A stretch of DNA of 64,000 bases from Kribbella steppae (GTDB lineage: Bacteria > Actinomycetota > Actinomycetes > Propionibacteriales > Kribbellaceae), in assembly GCF_004342025.1 (NCBI RefSeq), contig NZ_SLWN01000013.1:177823-241822 (forward strand), written 5' to 3'. The notes under the pieces were generated by a model. The model was not told where the DNA came from, did not search any database, and saw only the letters and a list, made by a program, of their open reading frames with translations. Shown here in pieces: positions 59,372 through 64,000 of this stretch. How positions within the stretch are numbered: the first letter of the stretch is position 1; the number at the start of each line of letters is the position of its first letter. The position numbers and the translations under genes were made by a program.

Positions 59372-60718
59372 TCACTGGTCCAAAAGGGTCACCACGTCTT
59401 GGCGGAGCCGGGTCATGCTGTCGTGGTCGGTTGCCTCGATGTTGAGGCGGAGTAGTGGTTCGGTGTTGGAGGGGCGCAGATTGAACCACGCTCCGTCGGG
59501 CAGGGTGATGGTCAAGCCGTCCAGTCGGTCTACGGTCGCGCCGTGTGCTGTGTAGTGCGTTTCGACTCGGTCCAGAACGGCGGGGAGATCGGCGATCGTG
59601 CAGTTGATCTCGCCGCTGTCAACGTATCGGGAGGACTGGGCTGCCAGCGCTGACAGCGGCTGGTCGGTCTCCCCCAGGGCCGCCAGCACGTGTAGGGCCG
59701 CCAACATGCCGGTGTCGGCGCGCCAGAACTGGCGGAAGTAGTAGTGGCCGGAGTGTTCCCCGCCAAATATCGCGCCGTGGTCGGCCATGGCCTGCTTGAT
59801 GAACGAGTGTCCGACTCGGCTGCGGACGGGTGTGCCACCGCGCTCGGCGATCTGCTCGGCGACAGCTTTGCTGGCGACGACGTTGTAGACGATCGCGGAG
59901 CCGGGGTGCCCGGCGAGTTCCCGCGCGGCGATGAGGCTGATGACGTTGTTGGGAGACACGGTTTCGCCGTTCTCGTCGACGAAGAAGCACCGATCGGCGT
60001 CACCGTCGAAGGCGAGGCCGACATCGGCGTGGTGCAGTCGAACCGCAGCACGCAGGTCGACCAGGTTGGCCGGGTTCAGCGGGTTGGCCTCGTGGTTGGG
60101 GAAGGTGCCATCGAGATCGAAGTAGAGCGGCACGATGTCGAGGGCCGCGTCGTCGAGCACGACGGGGGCGGTGTGTCCAGCCATTCCGTTGCCGGCATCG
60201 ATGACGATCTTCAACCGGCGGCTGCCGGCGAGACTGACGAGGCCGTGGAGGTACTTGGCGTACGAGGGCAACAGGTCCTCGGACTGCGAGGTTCCGGCCG
60301 GTCCGTCGTATGTCGGCAGTCCGGTCGCCAGCAGGGTCCTGATGTCGGCGAGGCCTGTGTCCTGCCCGACAGGTCTCGCTCCGGCGCGACAAAGTTTGAT
60401 GCCGTTGTAGGCAGGCGGGTTGTGACTGGCGGTGATCATTGCGCCGGGCACGTCACGTGACCCGGAGGCGAAGTACAGCAGATCGGTGGAGGCCAGCCCG
60501 ATTGCGAGCACGTCGATGCCGCGGCTGTTGATGCCAGCTGCCAAGGCGTCGGCCAGTTCGGGTGACGACACTCGCATGTCGTGTCCGACCGCGATCAGGT
60601 TCGCGCCACTCAGGTGTGCGAAGGCGGCGCCGATCTGGTAGGTCAGTTGGGCGTCGAGCTGGTCCGGCACGGTGCCGCGGATGTCGTACGCCTTGATCAG
60701 GCTTGTGAGGTCTCGCAT
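59372..60718 (-). CDS. manB: Phosphomannomutase/phosphoglucomutase
   Basis: 448 aa alpha-D-phosphohexomutase. TASHNP with phosphoserine S98, metal loop DGDADR (238-243), GEHSGH sugar loop and the C-terminal RPSNTEP phosphate loop are all present. It interconverts hexose 1- and 6-phosphates. It lies 42 bp after the GH130-like gene, in keeping with use of mannose 1-phosphate from phosphorolysis. Confidence 0.92.
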   Translation of the reverse strand: MRDLTSLIKAYDIRGTVPDQLDAQLTYQIGAAFAHLSGANLIAVGHDMRVSSPELADALAAGINSRGIDVLAIGLASTDLLYFASGSRDVPGAMITASHNPPAYNGIKLCRAGARPVGQDTGLADIRTLLATGLPTYDGPAGTSQSEDLLPSYAKYLHGLVSLAGSRRLKIVIDAGNGMAGHTAPVVLDDAALDIVPLYFDLDGTFPNHEANPLNPANLVDLRAAVRLHHADVGLAFDGDADRCFFVDENGETVSPNNVISLIAARELAGHPGSAIVYNVVASKAVAEQIAERGGTPVRSRVGHSFIKQAMADHGAIFGGEHSGHYYFRQFWRADTGMLAALHVLAALGETDQPLSALAAQSSRYVDSGEINCTIADLPAVLDRVETHYTAHGATVDRLDGLTITLPDGAWFNLRPSNTEPLLRLNIEATDHDSMTRLRQDVVTLLDQ

Positions 60719-60760
60719 GGCTGTCTGGTCCTTAGCTTCTCGGTGAGCTGAGCGAGGCGA

Positions 60761-61819
60761 TCATGAGGACCGGTCGAGCCTGGCTACGCCGATCTTGGAG
60801 TCGGCCATGCCGTAGAACACGTAGTGCACGCCGCCGACCTCCTCGATGGCGGTCGGGAACACCACGTTGGCGACTGTCCCGGTCCGTTCTTCGTCCGTTT
60901 CCGGCACGAGGATCGGTTCGGCGGTGCGGTCCAGGACCTTGGTCACATCGGATGCGTCGAGCAACAATGCCCCGGCTGCATAGATGACCTTTTGCGTGGT
61001 CGGGTCGAAGCCTTGCGGCTGCTCACCCGTCACGCCGTGGTGGATCACCAACCACCCCTCCGGCACTCGCAGCGGAGCCGGCCCAGCCCCGATCTTGAGC
61101 TCCTCGAACGGATGCTCCGACATCGCCACCAGCCGGTGGTTCCGCAGGTACACGAGGTTGCGTACATCACGCTCGACATCAGCCACCGGCACGAACGACA
61201 CCCAGATCCCCGGCCGGTCGTCGGTGATCCCGGCCGGCAGGTGCACGCCTTCCCCCTCGCGGAACCAGCCGAGATCCCACATCGGCCGGTGCAGCATCGC
61301 GTACGAGGGCTCGCCGTCCGGGCCGGTCACGGGTTCGGGGAAGAACACCGTGTCCTTGTTCGGGAACAGGTTCAGGTCGGTGTCCAACCAAGGTTGGTAC
61401 TCGAAGTGCAGCGGTCCGAGCCGCTCCCAGTTCCGCAGGTCCGATGACACCGCGAGCGCGGGCTTCGGCCCGAGCGGCCCGTACGCGACGTACGTCATCA
61501 CGTGCCTGCGTAGCGACGGGATCCAGGTAACTCGTGGATCCTCGACACCGGCGTTGTTCAGGCCGCGCTCCCAGCCCTCGTCGGGAGCGAGCACGATCCC
61601 TTCGCGGAACACACCGGTCGGTACACCATCAGTGAGCTCGACCTTCGCCAGCCCGACCCGGGACACGTTGCCGGAAGCAACCAGCCGCGGGAGCAGGTAC
61701 AGGGTACCGTCCGGCGTGTGGCCGGTGGCGGGGTTCAGCACCCCTTCGACTTCCAGGTCGTTGCCGGGTTCGGGCGTCATCAGGACGCCGACGCGGGTCA
61801 GGGTGTAGGAAATGGTCAC
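60761..61819 (-). CDS. GH130-family mannoside phosphorylase/hydrolase-like
   Basis: 352 aa five-bladed propeller. VEDPRVTWIP with the catalytic-type Asp, HRPMWDLGW, WLVIHHGVT and YAAGALLLD are GH130 landmarks. Phosphorolytic members give mannose 1-phosphate, which fits the neighbouring mutase. The start is GTG 61819 with AGAAGGG; the longer ATG frame to 62068 overlaps the permease gene. It is 23 bp downstream of that permease gene. Confidence 0.85.
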   Translation of the reverse strand: MTISYTLTRVGVLMTPEPGNDLEVEGVLNPATGHTPDGTLYLLPRLVASGNVSRVGLAKVELTDGVPTGVFREGIVLAPDEGWERGLNNAGVEDPRVTWIPSLRRHVMTYVAYGPLGPKPALAVSSDLRNWERLGPLHFEYQPWLDTDLNLFPNKDTVFFPEPVTGPDGEPSYAMLHRPMWDLGWFREGEGVHLPAGITDDRPGIWVSFVPVADVERDVRNLVYLRNHRLVAMSEHPFEELKIGAGPAPLRVPEGWLVIHHGVTGEQPQGFDPTTQKVIYAAGALLLDASDVTKVLDRTAEPILVPETDEERTGTVANVVFPTAIEEVGGVHYVFYGMADSKIGVARLDRSS

Positions 61820-61842
61820 AACAGCAAGCCCTTCTCGGATGG

Positions 61843-62667
61843 TCAGCCCTTGATCCCGGACTCGATGCCCTGGGAGATGAAGCGGCGCTGAAAGACGGTG
61901 AACAGACCCACAGCTGGGGCGGCTAACACGCAGGCCCCGGCGAGAACCGCGCCGAATGGGTTCGCCGCGCGCGCCGACACGGTGGTCAGGTAGTTCGACA
62001 GGGACACCGCGAGCGGCTGCAGATCCTGCTGCTTGGTGATCAGAAACGGCCACAGAAACTCGTTCCACGGACCGATGAACGTGATCAGCACCCCGGTCAG
62101 CAGGGCAGGTTTGACCAACGGGAGGGCCACCCGCCAGAGGATGTTCAGCTCATTCGCGCCGTCGATCCGGGCCGCGTCGAACAGCTCCTGCGGCAGTTGC
62201 AGGAAGTACTGCCGGAAGACGAACACCGCCGTGGAGTTGATGGCGAACGGCGCGATCATGCCGAGGTAGGAGTCGGCCAGTCCATAGCTGCGCACGATCA
62301 TCACGTACAGCGGAATGGTCAGCAGTTGGAACGGGATCACCTGGACCAGCAGCATCAGGCCGAATACCGCACCCCGGCCGCGGAACTGCAGCCGGGCCAG
62401 CGCGTAGCCGGCGAGGACGCCGAACACCAGCGTCCCCAGGATGACCCCGCCGGTGAAGATTCCCGAGTTCAGCAGGGACCTGCCCAGGTTGATCGCGGTG
62501 TCGATCTCGGCATAGTTCCTGCCGGTCAGGTTCGCCGGCGAGGGGAAAGCGCCCTTGACGCTGGGGTCCGGTTCGGCCTGCAGGCTTCCGATCAGCATGT
62601 AGTAGAAGGGGAACAGGAAGACGAAGGCTCCGATCAGCAGGGCCAGGAATCGCCACGGACTTTTCAT
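61843..62667 (-). CDS. Sugar ABC transporter permease (MalG type)
   Basis: 274 aa, six membrane helices, EAA motif ARIDGANELNILWRVALPLVKPAL. The CUT1 family, importing oligosaccharides. The start ATG 62667 follows GGGAGG and overlaps the other permease stop (ATGA). Confidence 0.92.
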   Translation of the reverse strand: MKSPWRFLALLIGAFVFLFPFYYMLIGSLQAEPDPSVKGAFPSPANLTGRNYAEIDTAINLGRSLLNSGIFTGGVILGTLVFGVLAGYALARLQFRGRGAVFGLMLLVQVIPFQLLTIPLYVMIVRSYGLADSYLGMIAPFAINSTAVFVFRQYFLQLPQELFDAARIDGANELNILWRVALPLVKPALLTGVLITFIGPWNEFLWPFLITKQQDLQPLAVSLSNYLTTVSARAANPFGAVLAGACVLAAPAVGLFTVFQRRFISQGIESGIKG

Positions 62668-63641
62668 CGATCCTCCCGCCCGACGAACCGGCGTTCGAAC
62701 AGAGCCAGCAGCAGCACGCCGATCACCAGCAGGACGCCGATCGCTGAGCCGACATCGGGGTTGCCCTGCTCGATCCCGCGCTGATACATCACCAGTACTG
62801 GCGATGCGGAGGCTCCGTCGGGGCCGCCGCCACCCGTGAGCAGATAGGGCTCGGTGAACAGGTTCGCCCCGGTTACAGTCGCCAGCAGGACGACCAGTGT
62901 TGTGGCGGGCCGCACTCCGGGGACGGTGACACTCCAGAAGGACTTCCACCGCCCGGCGCCGTCCACCGATGCCGCCTCGTACAGATCCTTCGACACGTTC
63001 TGCAGCGAGGCCAGGTACAGCAGGATGAAGAAGCCCAACTGCTTCCAGGTCACGTAGATCGCGATCGTCGGCATCGCGAGCGTGGAGTTCACCAGCCAGG
63101 ACGGATCCGGAGCGAGCGGGCCGAGGATAGAGTTGATCAGCCCGTTCGAGTTGAACAGAAACAGCCAGACCCCGACCACGGCCACACTCGCCGCCACATA
63201 GGGAACGTAGTAGCTCACCCGGAAGAACGTCCGCCACCGGATCGCCGCGTTCAACGCGGTCGCCAGCACCAGCGACAGCACCACCGTCAGCGGCACGTTG
63301 ATCAGCAGGAAGATCCCGACGTTGCCGAAGGCCCGGCGCACCGCGGGGTCCGACAGCGCTGCCGTGTAGTTGTCGAATCCCACGAACGGCCGTTCCACGA
63401 TCGCGCCGGGCGCGGTGAAGAAGTAGTCGTGGAAGGACATGTAGACGGCGAACCCGAGCGGGTAGGCGAAGATCGCCGCAAGAAAGACGAGGTACGGAGC
63501 GACGAACGCAGTACCGATCGGTTGGTTGCCGAGGATCCGGCCGGACAGGGACCTCACGGAAGGCCGTCCGTCCAGGCGTCCGCCACTCCGGGTCCCACCG
63601 ACAGACCTTCTGCCGGCCGAGGTACTGCGCATCAGAGTCAT
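62664..63641 (-). CDS. Sugar ABC transporter permease (MalF type)
   Basis: 325 aa with six membrane helices and EAA motif AASVDGAGRWKSFWSVTVPGVRP. The N-terminal 35 residues are basic and disordered. It forms the membrane channel with the 61843 product. The start overlaps the binding-protein stop (ATGA). No ATPase gene is in the window; a shared MsiK-like ATPase is likely (inference). Confidence 0.92.
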   Translation of the reverse strand: MTLMRSTSAGRRSVGGTRSGGRLDGRPSVRSLSGRILGNQPIGTAFVAPYLVFLAAIFAYPLGFAVYMSFHDYFFTAPGAIVERPFVGFDNYTAALSDPAVRRAFGNVGIFLLINVPLTVVLSLVLATALNAAIRWRTFFRVSYYVPYVAASVAVVGVWLFLFNSNGLINSILGPLAPDPSWLVNSTLAMPTIAIYVTWKQLGFFILLYLASLQNVSKDLYEAASVDGAGRWKSFWSVTVPGVRPATTLVVLLATVTGANLFTEPYLLTGGGGPDGASASPVLVMYQRGIEQGNPDVGSAIGVLLVIGVLLLALFERRFVGREDR

Positions 63642-64000
63642 GGCTTCGAGGCGAGCTGATCGATCGTCTGGGCTGCGCCGTCGAGGGCCACGCCCGCGTC
63701 GTCCCGGCCGAAGATCACAGATTTCGAGTAGGCGTCCCGGAAGGTCTGCCAGATGGTGATCGAGTTCGGCACGTTCGGCACGTCAGTTGTCCGCGCGGCC
63801 TGGTCCGCGAACGTCTTGTAGTCCGGGTTCTTGGCGAAGTAGTCGGCGTACGTCGAGGCCACGTCCTTACGCAGGGGCATCTGGCCGGTGGTCTCGAGGA
63901 ACTTGCCGTCCTGCTCCTTGCTGGTGGCGAACTTCAGCACCTCCCACGCGGTACCGCGGTTCTTGCAGGCCGAGTACATCGCGACGTTCTTCGCATCCGA
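63638..64000 (-). CDS. Sugar ABC transporter substrate-binding protein, 5' end outside the window
   Basis: Only the C-terminal 120 residues are seen. YSACKNRGTAWEVLKFATSKEQ, GQMPLRKDVA and the final helix match the last lobe of CUT1 extracellular binding proteins. The frame is open to base 64000. It is first in the visible binding protein-permease-permease-GH130-mutase order. Confidence 0.85.
   Translation of the reverse strand, partial: SDAKNVAMYSACKNRGTAWEVLKFATSKEQDGKFLETTGQMPLRKDVASTYADYFAKNPDYKTFADQAARTTDVPNVPNSITIWQTFRDAYSKSVIFGRDDAGVALDGAAQTIDQLASKP

Noticed and set aside
1..64000. CRISPR arrays, rRNA, complete tRNA, prophage or complete IS elements
   Set aside because: No regularly spaced repeats, tRNA cloverleaf, terminase, integrase or transposase sequence could be recognised; the holin-X protein is a chromosomal envelope family.

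Overview
The window is high-GC DNA (strong G/C preference at third codon positions, many GTG starts) with several leaderless-looking promoters, F420-type and Tat-exported enzymes, ANTAR, LAL-type LuxR and SigB/F-type regulators. This points to an actinobacterium; the gene content is in keeping with a soil Propionibacteriales member such as Kribbella or a relative (inference). I see no rRNA, complete tRNA, CRISPR array, integrase or complete insertion sequence.

Layout. 1-2328: hrpB, cut by the window start. 2482-6726: NAD biosynthesis, with a divergent NrtR-type regulator and nadC-nadA-nadB. A 23-bp element occurs once in the regulator/nadC gap and again before nadA. 7094-9403: a secreted sugar-dehydrogenase-like propeller. 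9404-17375: a ragged stress region holding three SDR genes (one intact, one with an internal deletion, one lacking its C-terminus), a CBS-pair protein, a DUF6098-like protein, Mn-catalase, a SigB/F-type sigma factor, small proteins and an oxidoreductase remnant. Several of these genes have candidate GNNT-N14..16-GGGTAC promoters in front of them. 17577-23383: a PknB-like kinase, then a minus-strand set of membrane/envelope proteins (DUF3618-like, holin-X-like, an apolipoprotein-like helical protein), an epimerase and a 3'-truncated gene.

23761-26988: a compact locus of a haem-oxygenase-fold iron oxidase, a CDGSH Fe-S protein, an NPPY methyltransferase and a GCS2-type carboxylate-amine ligase. 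Its composition resembles a small-molecule pathway. 27322-35606: small membrane and helical proteins, an APC-type transporter, a GAF-ANTAR regulator, a secreted BNR-repeat protein and a CrtA-like monooxygenase. 35925-44000: a plus-strand cluster of a ROK regulator, a TauT/NitT-type ABC importer, a Cys-type sulfatase, a Tat-exported GH43-like enzyme and a secreted TIM-barrel hydrolase. It looks like a locus for a sulfated glycan or glycoside. 44082-48270: an MmpL-type exporter with a histidine kinase and response regulator. 48467-50609: a truncated ABC-F gene, an intact ABC-F gene and, upstream of it, a leader with a 9-codon ORF plus terminator hairpin. 50859-56326: a VioB-like ferritin-fold protein, a LAL regulator and a SIR2-SLOG protein resembling Thoeris ThsA. 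56331-59244: an LtrA-like membrane protein with a methyltransferase, and a secreted alpha/beta hydrolase. 59372-64000: a mannoside locus (phosphohexomutase, GH130-like enzyme, two sugar ABC permeases and a binding protein cut by the window end).

The strongest leads are the ABC-F attenuator, the paired NAD operators, the lone SIR2-SLOG gene, the oxidase/CDGSH/methyltransferase/ligase locus, and the coordinated stress promoters next to several visibly damaged genes. All function calls rest on reading motifs by eye; no database search was run.
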